From Mytilisepta virgata (Eukaryota > Mollusca > Bivalvia > Mytilida > Mytilidae), in contig JAPWFG010000018.1 in the NCBI GenBank assembly GCA_028015205.1, positions 930,001 to 994,000 of the forward strand: 64,000 nucleotides of DNA. The letters are read 5' to 3'. How positions within the stretch are numbered: position 1 is the stretch's first letter; each line of letters begins with the position of its first letter. The position numbers were made by a program, and so were the translations under genes. A model generated the notes under the pieces. It was not told the DNA's origin. It saw only the letters and a list, made by a program, of their open reading frames with translations, and did not search any database. This document shows, piece after piece, positions 47,201-57,558 of the stretch.

Positions 47201-50200
47201 ATAAACTCTCAAATTCTATGTACATGAAAGGTATTTATCTTATTTGTCAGTCACATAAATTTTAAGAACATGGGATTAATAATACACCTTTCAAACAATG
47301 TTTTGGAAGTACAAAGGAATCTCCTCCTTATTGAAGATCTGGGTTTCGTCTACTCATGTCTGAAATTCAGCGGCTTTCCACTTGTTCAGCTGTGCTCCAT
47401 GTGTGAAAAAGATTTATTTTCTCCCTCTCATTGAAGAAATCCCAAATCTTGAATAGAGAGTTATAGAAGAACCTATTACTCTAGCCAAAATTCTATGACC
47501 ATAACCACATCCAAAAATCAATAAAAAATCCACTTTTCAATAGTGAATCTGCAAAATTCTGCAACTCTTATCTGCTTTTGTACTGCATTTGACTTTTCAA
47601 TATATCTTTTTATATATGCTAGATGGGTTTCAATGAAAAAGAGGCTTATATTCAAATAACCCTGGCATTATAAAGTTTGATAACTCCAGCAATTATTTAA
47701 TCAACATTTTAGTTTAATTACAGAAGAGAAAAATATAGTTTACAGTCACAAATTTAATGTTCATTTTTATACGACCGCAAAATTTTTGCGGCCGTATATT
47801 GGTATGACGTTGGCGTCGTCGTCCGAAGAAATTTGGTTTTCGCACTATAACTTTAGTATAAGTTAATAGAAATCTATGAAATTCAAACACAAGGTTTATG
47901 ACCACAAAAGAAAGGTTGGGATTGATTTTGGGAGTTTTGGTCCCAACAGTTTAAGAATAAGAATTAGGTTCCAAAAAAGGGCCCAATAAGCATTTTTCTT
48001 GTTTGGTTATTATCTTGGTGTAAGGGAGGTAATCCAAACACATTTAAAGTAAAATGTTGTGTATGATTCAATTACCTCCCTCACACTGCTTGTAAATTAT
48101 GTATAAAGAAATGTAGATTGTCTTGGGGTGATTTATAGCTGTCAGTTTATTTTTAGAAGTTACTATTAATTAATATTAATTTTGTCCATATGTCACTTTC
48201 TATTTTAAGACTTTTATAATATATTTAAATGGGTAATTATGTTGGCAAACTCCATGAGAAATTTGAATAGGGATTATGACCATATCTTGAGGGAAAGAAT
48301 TTTTTTTGGAAAAAGGGAAAAGGTGGAAGGGGATGGGGGGGGGGGGGGGGTAAATAAGAAATTGTGGGGGGGGGGGCGATTTTTTCTCATTTCAGATTTC
48401 AGAAATTAAAAAGAAAATGTCTTCAAATTTTTATTTTGCAAAACAAAGGGTGGGGAGGGGGGTACAATGATTTTTTTTTTTGGGGGGGGGGGGTCAATAT
48501 GCAACAGCATAGTGTATTGCAAAAAAGCAAATAAAGGGGTTAAATTTTTTTTTGGGGGGGGGAGGGGTCAATTTGCAACAGCATATTGTATTGCACAAAA
48601 AAGCAAAAAATTGAATATAAATTCAAATCATATGTCCAATTCTAAGTTCTTTGACTACAGTTATTCTGTGTCAGAAACCTATTATGTGTCAAATATTTAA
48701 TTTCAATCCAAATTCAGACCTGTATCAAGCGTGAATATTGTATCCATTTTTGCCCCAACTGTTCAGGGTTGGACCTCTGCGGTCGTATCCAGCTGAGCTC
48801 AGCGAAGCAATTTATTCCACCTTGTATTTATTTGTTCACTTGTAAAAGCGGGCCACAAATTTAAAACTGGATAGTAACCTTTACTAATTCTTAACTGAAA
48901 TGCTTATAAAACTGTTGATACATATGCATTTGTAAAACAAGATAAATAAGAAGATGTAGTATGAGTGCCAATGCGACAACTCTTCATCAAAGTACAGACT
49001 TCAATACAGAGCCTTGGCTCACATGGAACAGCAAGCTATACAAGCCGTCAAAATTCAGTATGGACAATGCATGGGCGAGTAAACTGACCTGCGCAAACAC
49101 TACCTTGGAAATTGCATATGTCACGATGAAACAACCACTCACATGCGAGAGACAGCAATTGACCACGTCACGCTGAACTTGTAGGAACATCCAATCAAAT
49201 CATGTTTAACGTGCACACCTCCCAGTTCAGTGAATGATTTAGAAATAGTAAACAATGAAACGTGTACGATAGTAAAAAAAATAAATGATCGATATTAGAT
49301 GCTTTATCAAAATATAATTGTAACATAAAGAAAGAATTCGCATCGTAGTAGGGTGCAAAAATATAAAAATTTATGTCATCAGTGAATTGATAGGAGCACC
49401 GAGGGTAATCAAGAGAAATATTTGATATTTTGATTATTTAAAAATTTCTTACTATTTCCAAAACTTATTTCGGGTATTATTCCTACAATTCTTTCTACAA
49501 ACTATGTGAATAAAATCTTATATTCAGCCAAACAAGACAATTACAATATACGTGTTTTTTTTTAATGTAATCCACAAATATTTTTTTCTGAACCTTTCTT
49601 TCAACTAACTTTAAATGCATAAACATACGTCTATCTATCATTTTTTTATCATATACATGTATTTAAATTTCAAACATGTCTAAATATAATGTGCACAAAA
49701 CACGTTTAAATTGATCACGCTTTACGTTGTATGTTTAAAACTTGTGGTTAGATTCACGTGTTTTGTTTGTCGTAACTTATAACACGTGCTGTTTACAATT
49801 TTCTTCTCGTACGTAGTAAAACATTTTACAGGTGAGTAACCACATCTTGACAAAAGCGTGGATAGTAAAAGCGCGGGTACACAAAAAGCCTTTTATGGTA
49901 ATTGTTATTGCTCTCCAGAACAAACAGAAAATCTCGTACAAAAACGAACTGATGACCACCACCCACATTTGAAAATACCACTAAGGCGGTGCTTTGCAGC
50001 ATTTTTTGGCACGATAATAATTCGTTTTTATTTTTATATCGCGATTTGTAAGTATTGATCATTTGATTGATTGAATTTGTATGCTGAACTTCTTACTTGA
50101 TTAAAAGAAATAGTAAAACTTGATTTCATTTATTTATATTTTGAATGGGAATTTCCTTCTTTTGCGTAAATCAGTTGGGGCATTATGTATTACTCTTCCG

Positions 50201-53200
50201 AAGCGATTGGTCCGTCGTATTTGACGTCGTGGAGAGAGTTTGCGCAGGTCAGTGATTGGTTTTTAAATTGTGACGTACAATGTTTACATGTCTTTTTCGA
50301 ATGAGTTTTGTTTGCACATGTTCATATCTTTGTCCATACTGAATTTTGACGGATTGTAAAGGACCCCAAAATGACCAGTGTAAAACAGGAAAACCAACGG
50401 TCTAAGAATTTTAGGATGTATATTATTTTATTTTGTACAGGTACTCCAGGAGCACAAACTTTCAGAAAGAATATAATGGAAAGGTTAAAACACACATACT
50501 TCTACCTTGGCCAGCTTGTGGCCTTGTCCATATTGGAGGATGGTCCAGGAATACCACTATTATCAGATGCAGCAACTGATTATATCCTTCATGGAAGGAT
50601 AAAATCAGTTATTGACAGTGATCTGGGGGAATTACAGGAGGTCTTCCACAAGGTAATTTTGAGTAATCCTAATAATGTTTTGCCGTCCTGATGATGATCT
50701 TAGCTGTTAAGTTGGAGTTAAACAAAGAATGATCAATCTATCATCAGCCTATAAATGTAGTGAATATGACTTTTATTTGATTTTCATCTTATGTAAATAT
50801 TACAAGTTTTGGTTGTTCACATTCAGTCTTACAAAATACATGAAATATTTTCTGGAAATTGGTGTGTTTACAGATTTAATATACATTTTGTATAAAACTG
50901 TATTAGGGTTTCAGTATTTCAGCACTTAATGTTTTGCCCGCTTATCATATTTTTCCAATGTGTAAAAAGTTGGGTTGGCAGGTTTGTAATACTTAACATA
51001 AAAGTTCAATGGCCTAGCATTCTACAATTATAAACATTACAAAAATTCCATAATAAATTAAAAACTTTGTAATTTTATTCTTTATTACAGATGGAGAGTT
51101 GCATCTCAGATAATGAAGTACAGGAACAATATTGTGAAATATTAGAACAGGCCTCTGCTGTTGGGTTCCTTGTTCCTGTCAACAAGATGACAAAAGAACA
51201 TTTGCCACTTTTAAAAACAGCTATGGTTCAAAACCATATTGAAAGTGGAAAAGAGGAATTGGACGATTTTATTAGAGGTAGACACATTTTTATACCCCAA
51301 ACAAACTTAAAACAAATTAACACTTCATAGACTAAGGAGGAAAGTTTAAAAATTGAGATTCAGTCTTGTAAGTCCTGAACCAATTTGGCATACACTGTGA
51401 GCATTTCAGGCTCCTAGGTGCCTTCACCCTTTTGGAAGATATGCAGAATTTTTTGGGGCAACAGGTGAATTGACTTATTCATCTAGAAGGAAGTATGAGA
51501 CTTAACTTGATTCAATGACTATGTATTTGATATCTACTTGAGTCGATGTAATACCTCCCCCTATTAAGCCACATCAAGATATGGCCCCCTTTAGCATTTG
51601 CTCTGTCTGTCAACAGTTTTTGTCAACCAAAAAATTTTTGAAGTACAGATGTGGCATTTTTCACAGTTTTTGTCTCGCCTGCGACTTCTGTCACAGAAAG
51701 CGAGACTTAGGGATAGTGATCCGGTGGTGGCAACATAAGCTCTTGACTTAAAAGCTTAATATTTCAGAAGGTAGAAGACCTGGATACTTCATACTTTGTA
51801 TAGAGATGCCTTATGTTACGAACTTTCTCGCTGTCATTTGACCTTTACCTCATTTTCATGGTTCAGTGACTACTTGAAAAAAAAGTTAAGATTTTTTGCA
51901 ATGTTAATTCTCTATTATAAGTAATAGGATAACTATATTTGGTATGTGCGTACCTTGCAAGGTCCTCATGACAGTTTTCACTTGACCTCAACCTCATTTC
52001 ATGGATCAGTGAACAAGGTTAAGTTTTCGTGGTTAAGTCCATATCTCAAATACTATAAGCAATAGGTCTTCTATATTTGGTGTATGGAATGATTGTAAGG
52101 TGTACATGTCCAACTGACAGGTGTCATCTGACCTTGACGTCATTTTCATGGTTCAGTGTTCAAAGTTAGGTATTTGTGTTTTGGTCTATTTCTCAGATAC
52201 TGTAAGCATTCAGTCAATTATATTTGGTGTATGGAATGTTTGTAAGGCGTACTTGTCTGTCTGACAGTAATAATCTTACCTTGACCACATTATATGGTTC
52301 ATTGGTCAATGTTAATTTTTTCTTGTTTTGTTTGTTTTTCAGATACTATAAAGTATAGGTGAACTATATTTGGTTTATGGAATGATTGTAACCTGGCAGG
52401 TTTCATCTGACCTTGACCTTATTTTCAGGGTTTATTGGTCAATGTTATTTTTCTCTGGTCATTTTTCAGATACTATAGGGATAGTAGAACTATATTTGGT
52501 GTATGGAATAATTGTAAGGTGTGTATGTCTGTCTGGCAGGTGTCAGTTGCCCTTGACCTGCTTTTCATGGTTAATTGGTTCATTGTTCAAAGTTCAATTT
52601 TTTTGATAAGGTTTGTTCCTGAGATACTTTTAGCAATAGGTTAACTAAATTTGGTGAATGTAATGATTGTATGGCCTACATGTCTGACTGAAAGGGTTTA
52701 ACTCACCTTGACCCCATGTACATTGATCATTTAAATGTTAATTTAATGTAATGTTTGTGGCATAAACTTCTTTTCTTTACTTTCAACATAAATTCAATTA
52801 TCAACCCTAGACAAGGCGAGACATTTCAGTGTGTCCACTCTTGTTTTAGAAACATATGAAGATGTGCATATCTAATTTTGATTCAAATCTGATAAATATT
52901 TTTGGAAAAAAAAGGAACCTTAATTTATAAGTGGGGGAGCCCTTTCCGATTTAGTCAGTATTCTAGTTGTTGTCATTTTCATGCCCAGACCTGATTTTCT
53001 TCCGCTTTAAAGCGGAATTCCGCTTTTGGAAGTCCGGATTTTTCCATTACGGTTCCTTTATAGTAAAATGGCTGCCGCAGTGTGATTTCCGCTCTGTTTT
53101 CCCTGTTGTCAAAATCAGGTCTGCATGCCACAAAATGTTGAGGTGACATATTAATTTGACCCCTGTCCCTCTGTTTGTCCCTTTGTCTGTCTGACTATCT

Positions 53201-55039
53201 CCTACAGTTTTGGAGCTACAGCTTTGACATGTTTTAGGATGTTTATAAACATAATAGAAGTGTGGTTGTCCTGGATTTAGATTTTTTTTCCTTGAAATAT
53301 TCAGAAAATGACAGGTAGTTGGAGTTTCATACAAGCAGCATAAATTAACCTCCATTTACTTGTGAGAAACTTTATTTGTGAAGCTTATCAAATGCATATG
53401 GCATACTTTATAGATTAAATCGACTAGGGAGAGCATTAAAATGTGTCTGTAACATATATGTTTTAAATACTTCTGCATCACTGTATGATAAATCTTATGT
53501 ATGCAGCAGGGTAGCATCTTCTATATCATTATCTAGTTTATAATTTTATTTTAGGCCTGGATACCCATCAACTTCTGAGTTTTTTGAGGAGAGATGACAA
53601 CATACTAAATGCAAGGGCCCTCTTCTGTGGAAAAATAAAACCTGTCACTGCAGTTGCTCTAAGAAAGCTCCTTGAGTTTAAATACTCTGAAGGAAATGCC
53701 AAAATAAAGGAATTAGCCACAGCTCAAGGTTTTCTAACATTTATTCAAGCGTCTAAAGGTATGTTTAAAGCAAAGATTATATGAAATAAAACCTGAGTTC
53801 AACTTTATAAGGGGCCAGTCAGGAACATAAAATGCTGTTTGATAAATAAGTGCATTTTTAACACCTTTCCCAGTGTTCTCCCCAGAGATTTTTGATAGGA
53901 TCACATTTGCTGTACATTATATATGAACCTCGTAAGCGCAACTCCTCCTAGACCGCTCAATGGATTTAAACGAAACTACACAAAGGAAGTACATCATCCA
54001 AAGATGTGCATGAACAAAAATCTTTACTTTCCGATATCACACAAGGGAGATAATTGGACTTCTATTTTTTTTTGCTTATACATTATATATGAACCTCATA
54101 AGCGCAACTCCTCCTAGACCACTCAACGAAACTTTACACAATGGAAGTACATCATCCAAAGATGTGTATGAAGGAAAATGTTTGCTTTCTGATATTACCC
54201 AAGGGAGATAATTGGACTTCTATTTTATAACTAATACTCTTAATTCTAGATCTGTATTGGTATATGTTTCAGGTTCAATTTGAAAAAAAATAACAATTTT
54301 TGCTGTACCTATACTTCCCAAGCCACATCAGCCATTTGAAACATGAACAGATATATCATGTTTTGGAGTAGTAAAGGCAACCATGTCATTGAGTATGCTT
54401 AAATTGATGCAAATATCTTATGAAACTTTACCCTGGGCAAGGCAAAGGGGGGGTATCCTTTGTGAGCTTTGCTCACAGTACATCTAGCTCAATTAGTTTT
54501 TTTTGTTCGGCTTTCATATGTGGTCTTCATTTTTAAAAGTGTTGCCCTTTTCTGTCCACCACCATATTCAAAAGTATACATGGTATAGTAATGTTAACTT
54601 TAACAGGCAAGATAAGCTGTTTCAATTTCTTTATTTAATTTCATCTGAGTATATTATCTATACAACTTACAAAATTTCAGCTTTGCACTGATATTTGGTC
54701 ACAACATCATGCAGTTTACCATATCTCTGGATTACTGGAAACACACAATATTATTAGGCGTAAGTAATGACAATAATCTTTGATTACATTTTAGGTGATG
54801 CAGCAAGTGTTAATGGAATAACAGTGAAACCAGAAAACATTCTTATGTGGCTAACTGGATCAACCCACATACCAGCAGCTGGATTCCATAAACAGATTGA
54901 CGTTCTGTTTGGGGATGCAATCTCTATAAATACATGTGCATTGTGTATCACTTTGAAATTGAGTGATATGACAATGGAACAGGCTGTTGAACATTATACT
55001 GAATATTTGATCAACAGTCAAACTTTTACTATGGAGTAA
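33885..55039 (+). CDS. G2E3-like HECT-domain E3 ubiquitin ligase (sixteen exons)
   Basis: Likely transfers ubiquitin through a thioester on Cys722. Exons: 33885-33979, 35896-36065, 36823-37058, 37451-37525, 39465-39518, 42078-42197, 44370-44435, 44775-44840, 45474-45539, 46075-46184, 46678-46767, 46959-47230, 50441-50652, 51091-51277, 53555-53758, 54795-55039. All phases fit, giving 755 aa. Residues about 60-165 (YSFKVCCL to SLYVVP) look like the N-terminal region of G2E3-like proteins. Residues 168-352 are a low-complexity basic/Ser linker with three repeats. The HECT domain (about 383-755) shows FVGELGVDLGGLRREF, YLGQLVALSI, and a C-lobe with GSTHIPAAGF and NTCALCITL. It lacks any visible RING or PHD finger. 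Introns are filled with repeats. The exact family name is inferred. Catalytic residue and domain are seen. Confidence 0.9.
34571..35201. repeat. Dispersed repeat family F, copy 3 (HECT intron 1)
   Basis: It starts TTTTAGCTCACCTGGCCTAA and ends GGGCGATACAGGCTCTGGTG then AGCCTCTTGTTTTT. Internal units contain AGGAGTTATTGCCCTTTTTC. Confidence 0.65.
37100..37325. repeat. Partial family E repeat (HECT intron 3)
   Basis: TTTGCCTCAACCAAATGTTA, CACAATGCTAATTGCTAC and GGCATCATCTGTGTCCCATG followed by ACACATTCTCC match the second half of 28275-28775. The intron is only 392 bp, so the repeat fills most of it. Confidence 0.55.
37652..38466. mobile_element. CAGGG-ended MITE, copy 2 (HECT intron 4)
   Basis: The ends match copy 1 at 17831-18626, and TCTTTA flanks both sides (37646-37651 and 38467-38472). 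It retains the full left palindrome ATGCGTCCCTGGGACGCAT that copy 1 has lost. The middle contains GCCGCCATTTTTTTG facing CTAAAAAATGGCGGC, and a long poly-T (38211-38244). The right subterminal block GATGAGTCCTGGGACTCATC is followed by its exact reverse complement about 40 bp later. The plus-strand open frame at 37676-37939 is incidental. Confidence 0.88.
38700..38816 (+). mobile_element. LINE-type 3' tail fragment (HECT intron 4)
   Basis: GTAATAATATCTATCATGTT, then TTTTTGGCCAATTAATTTGG and a TATTCTATTCTTGTATATTCTA tail resemble the LINE tail at 12600-12650. No coding part is left. Confidence 0.45.
39864..40500. mobile_element. PIF/Harbinger-type MITE (HECT intron 5)
   Basis: The ends begin GGCCTTTTATTTTTAATTCA (left) and, on the other strand, GGCCATTTATTTTTATTTAG (right). 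They form inverted repeats of about 33 bp reaching GTTTACGGAT. TAA precedes the left end (39861-39863) and follows the right end (40501-40503). A 3-bp TWA duplication with GG-type ends is the known signature of PIF/Harbinger elements. No transposase frame, so non-autonomous. Confidence 0.75.
40504..40829. mobile_element. Foldback/MITE candidate (HECT intron 5)
   Basis: The left end GGGGTATTCCAGAAAAAAAT followed by GTATGGGGCTGGAAG is imperfectly inverted at the right end (CTTCCAACCCTCCCCTTCAC then ATATTTTATGGAATAGCCCT). It starts directly after the Harbinger-type MITE. Its interior (40623-40780) is also present alone at 42300-42460. No target duplication was confirmed. Confidence 0.5.
40911..41061. 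mobile_element. 151-bp MITE with CAGGGGC ends (HECT intron 5)
   Basis: CAGGGGCATTACTTAAATAA at the left is inverted as TTGTTTAGGTAATGCCCCTG at the right. It interrupts one of two adjacent copies of a short direct repeat (about 40870-40908 and 41100-41142, TGCATGATTTGAATTGGTTC). The target duplication is unclear. Confidence 0.6.
42300..42460 (+). repeat. Duplicate of 40623-40780 (HECT intron 6)
   Basis: TGTAAATGATGGTAAAATTT through AAGTCACAAAACTCGAGGGA to GGAAAAAATCTCAAATGATG repeats nearly exactly the segment in intron 5. The two copies lie either side of the exon at 42078-42197. Confidence 0.8.
42530..42815 (+). repeat. Bivalve dispersed repeat (HECT intron 6)
   Basis: GGGGCCAGCTGAAGCCCGCC, TTGAAGACCCATTGGTGGCC and GGGTTGTTGTCTCTTTGACA followed by CATTCCCCAGTTCCATT make up a phrase I recognise as very common in mussel genomic sequence. 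Class not determined. The recognition is from memory. Confidence 0.55.
43060..44003 (+). repeat. Family A copy 3 with 135-bp tandem units (HECT intron 6)
   Basis: It starts near ATTGCTATCACGTCGTCGTC and ends GACCTCTGCGGTCGTATTAA followed by GGAGCATTTTATTAA. In its middle GGTTCTTTgATATGC recurs at 43340, 43475, 43610 and 43745, an exact 135-bp spacing. The units share TGGTCCACATTGAGGTCCAA and GGGTCCAAAATTAAAC. The minus-strand frame at 43515-43703 comes from these units. Confidence 0.75.
44370..45539 (+). other. Triplicated 66-nt exon of the HECT gene
   Basis: Exons 7, 8 and 9 of the HECT gene (44370-44435, 44775-44840, 45474-45539) each encode 22 residues of the form NSTES-RRNSPARQSNLAGVTTQ with small changes. 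All are phase 0/0, so copies can be added or skipped without a frame change. The introns around them also match: a T-rich lead with TTTAACAGTTATagACATG before and GTATTTTTcACA...CTTTGAAA after each. The duplicated unit is therefore exon plus flanking intron. Confidence 0.9.
45055..45300. repeat. Family C repeat (HECT intron 8)
   Basis: A poly-G start, TATATAGGAATCACCATATC and GTGCAACTCCTCCTTAACTG, then CATATGAAGTTGTGCATGAA, parallel 18718-18970 in diverged form. Confidence 0.5.
47769..48814 (+). repeat. Family A copy 2 (HECT intron 12)
   Basis: The opening palindrome ATACGACCGCAAAA/TTTTTGCGGCCGTAT, then TTGGTATGACGTTGGCGTCG, poly-G blocks (48335-48380, 48480-48560) and the closing GGACCTCTGCGGTCGTATCC followed by GCAATTTATT match copy 1. 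The short frames at 47714-47905 and 48467-48700 are by-products. Confidence 0.75.
48945..49200 (+). repeat. Dispersed 'agatgtrgtatgagtgccaa' repeat, copy 1 (HECT intron 12)
   Basis: AAGAAGATGTAGTATGAGTG then CCAATGCGACAACTCTTCAT starts this block. A related start (AAGAAGATGTGGTATAATTG CTAATGAGAACAAG) is at 60112. I recall this phrase as frequent in bivalve sequence. The frame 48961-49176 lacks any recognisable domain. Confidence 0.45.
51460..51812 (+). repeat. Duplicated 350-bp block, copy 1 (HECT intron 14)
   Basis: From AACAGGTGAATTGACTTATT to GTATAGAGATGCCTTATG the sequence is nearly identical to 59080-59433. The block runs from unique-looking sequence into the first 150 bp of a family B element, so its edges do not match element ends. 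Confidence 0.85.
51663..52848 (+). repeat. Family B repeat, uninterrupted copy (HECT intron 14)
   Basis: It starts TTTTTGTCTCGCCTGCGACT with TCACAGAAAGCGAGACTTAG and ends AGGCGAGACATTTCAGTGTG then TCCACTCTTGTTTT. GTCTCGCC against GGCGAGAC are short inverted ends. At least four internal units carry GGTGTATGGAATGATTGTAA and ACCTTGACcTCATTTTCATGG. Confidence 0.75.
52986..53123. mobile_element. 138-bp MITE with 6-bp target duplication (HECT intron 14)
   Basis: Ends CAGACCTGATTTT and AAAATCAGGTCTG are perfect 13-bp inverted repeats. CATGCC flanks both sides (52980-52985 and 53124-53129). It has no coding capacity. The interior is GC-richer and contains the palindrome-like CCGCTTTAAAGCGGAATTCC. 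Confidence 0.85.
53915..54490. repeat. Family C repeat, two units (HECT intron 15)
   Basis: CATTATATATGAACCTCGTA then AGCGCAACTCCTCCTAGACC occurs twice (about 53916 and 54082), each followed by CATCATCCAAAGATGTG. The block ends CCTTTGTGAGCTTTGCTCAC then AGTACATCTAG, as at 18970. Confidence 0.65.
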
Positions 55040-55199
55040 TTAAATTCAAGTAGGGGCTTTGTGATTATAACCAATATAATTATGTCGTTTGCGTCCTCTG
55101 TGTCAGTTTTTTTTTTTTATACAAAGCATAGATTTTTGAGCTGAAAATAGGTTTCTAGAGCTGACTTCTGTAAGCCTTTAGGGGTAAAGAAAACACCTC

Positions 55200-55880
55200 A
55201 TGTCAGTGATAGATCAAGGTAAAGTATAATGTCAGTAACAGATCGTGGTCAAGTGTAATGTCAGTAAAAGGTAATGGCCAAGTGTAATGAAAGAAACAGT
55301 TCACGGTTAAGTGTAATATCTGTTATAGGCCATGGTGGAGTGTAATGTCAGTATCATATGGTCGAGTGTAATGTCAGTAACATATAATGGTCAAGTGTAA
55401 TGTCTAACATTTGGTCAAGTGTAATGTCAGTTACATATTATGGTCAAGTGTAATGTCCGTAACATATGGTTAAGTGTAATGTCAGTAACATATCATGGTC
55501 GGGTGTTGTGTCAGTAACATGGTTGAGTGTAATGTCCGTAACATATGATGGTCAAGTGTTATGTCAGTAACATATGATGGTCAAATGTAATGTTGGTAAC
55601 ACATCATGGTCAAGTGTAGTGTCAGCAACATATGGTCATGTGTAATGTCAGTAACATATCATGGTCAAGTGTAATGTCAGTAACATATGGTCAAGTGTAA
55701 TGGCAGTAACACATCATGGTCAAGTGTAATGGCAGTAACACATTATGGTCAAGTGTAATGTCGGTTACATATCATGGTTGAGTGTATTGTCAGTAACATA
55801 TCATGGTCGAGTGTAATGGGAGTAGCAGTTCATGGTAAAGTGTAATGTCAGTAACATATGGTCAAGTGTATTGTCATCAG
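55200..55880. repeat. 25-29-bp minisatellite downstream of HECT gene
   Basis: More than twenty variants of TCATGGTCAAGTGTAATGTC AGTAACATA follow one another, with units of 25 or 29 bp differing by loss of ATCA. It starts about 160 bp after the HECT stop codon, so it may be in the 3' UTR. Confidence 0.9.
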
Positions 55881-56133
55881 TTTTTTTTTTAATCTGTTGG
55901 TCCTGCCAATTTGACCACCATAATTTTATAAAGTACAATGAATTGTCTGCCGTGTGAACAGTCTTAATTCCTGCCTAAAATGGAGATACCTGGATAGCAA
56001 AGACTATGTTTTGCAAATTTTTTGCAGTCAGTCATAATATGTAAAGTTGTTGTTGTTTATGTATAAATTTCATCTGGCGCAGCATACACCATCTGGTTTT
56101 ATTGTTTCTTAATTTTATTATAAATCCATGTGC

Positions 56134-56170
<37 letters not shown>
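56134..56170. repeat. (TC)n(TA)n microsatellite, left part
   Basis: A TC run of about 20 bp is followed by a TA run of about 16 bp. The TA run continues at 57539-57558 beyond the Helitron. Confidence 0.9.
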
Positions 56171-56171
<1 letters not shown>

Positions 56172-57538
56172 CTATAATACTAAATTTACGAATTAGCCGA
56201 ATAGGCGGCAAAACGCGTGGTTCAAAATAAACGATGTATGGTTCAGATTATAAAGGTTATTATCGGATTTGACAATCTGCATTTATAAATTTTAAACTGC
56301 AGTTTTGTTTATGTGCAAATGGAATTTGCATGGACTTTTCTGGTATGAATTCTCCCAACATATCCTTTAGAAGGTTCTCGAATGCATCATTTTAACACAT
56401 TGATTTAAATAAACAATTATGCACATATTTTAAATGTATTTTTGTTTGAAATTACGGAAGAAGAATGAAACAAATTAAAAACATTCTCCTTCGAGTGGGA
56501 TGTTTCCGCTTCATGTATTCAGGATTGTTTTTTCTACCATTATGCAATTTCTCCTAACTATAAACATTATGAACTTTGAAGATTATGAAGAAGTAAGGCA
56601 AAGTTCAGAGGAATTCCTAACTTAGTTGGTTTTTGGATTGCTCGGATGTTTACTTTGCACAAAGTGATAAAACCAACCATTATCCATTTTTACATTATTT
56701 GTCGTGTGACCTGTCTAAATATATCTCTACCATACAATTCCCTGTAAGCCCTAGATAAAAATATTTTTAACAAATGGTCATCTTTATCATTAATGACGAA
56801 ATTTATCTCGGACATCTTTATAAACGTGAACAGCACGCGCAGCCACACACTAAAAATGCTTTTATCGTCTATTGGATTTATTTGTGAAATTAAGCCTCGC
56901 TTGCCTTGCCCATGATGACAATGAACAATTGGAACAATTATTTTCCAAAAATATGCTCTACTTAACTCACGGCATCTTTTGAAAAATTCATCCGTCACTA
57001 AGGAAATGTTTATTCATATTCTTTTTCATATTTATTCTGAATGAAAAAGGTAATGCATTATGAAATGTGTATTTAATGAAAGCTTTTCATCAAGTTCCAG
57101 TTCAGAATTTATTGTAACATAAACATATTCACAATTTATGTGGTTGTATTTTCGTCATAGATTTTGACTATGATGGAACCTTAAGGTCCATTTTGGTAAT
57201 TCTACGTGGCATACAGTCTACTTCATCAGTGGATACATCTTCGGTAGTAACGAACAACCGTATGACAATTAGGTCACGTTGACCTACATTTCACGCTTCA
57301 TTGACTTTGGTTAAAGTTTGCATTAACATCCATTTCTGGAATACTACAGCATATATAGACATGAAACTATCAGTTGATACCACCTACTTGACAGGAAAGT
57401 TTATGGGAAGCCTGCCACAACATCCACATTGAGTTCCTGTTCCACGAATGCCATGGCCGTAAAAACTTTTTAAAGTCAATATGGCCACCACAAAAAAAAA
57501 AGCTTATTTTCCCGCGCTCGCGCGGGTTCAATGTCTAG
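56171..57538 (+). mobile_element. Non-autonomous Helitron inside an (AT)n microsatellite
   Basis: The 5' end is TCTATAATACTAAATTTACG and the 3' end is TCAATGTCTAG. A perfect hairpin CCCGCGCTCGCGCGGG (57511-57526) stops 12 nt before the CTAG terminus. Helitrons start TC, end CTRR after a hairpin, and insert between A and T without target duplication. Here the base before is A and the base after is T, both inside the TA run. No Rep/helicase frame is present. A 102-codon minus-strand frame (56690-56998) with MTDEFFKRCRELSRAYFWKI at its start has no family I recognise and may be captured or chance sequence. Confidence 0.88.
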
Positions 57539-57558
57539 TATATATATATATATATATA
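57539..57558. repeat. (TA)n microsatellite, right part
   Basis: Twenty bases of TA repeat directly after the Helitron terminus, the continuation of 56155-56170. Confidence 0.9.

Noticed and set aside
46905..47225. 106-codon minus-strand frame
   Set aside because: It is the shadow of the HECT exon 46959-47230.
55200..55880. CRISPR-like array or centromeric satellite
   Set aside because: Units are short, contiguous and few, with no spacers and no extension beyond 700 bp.
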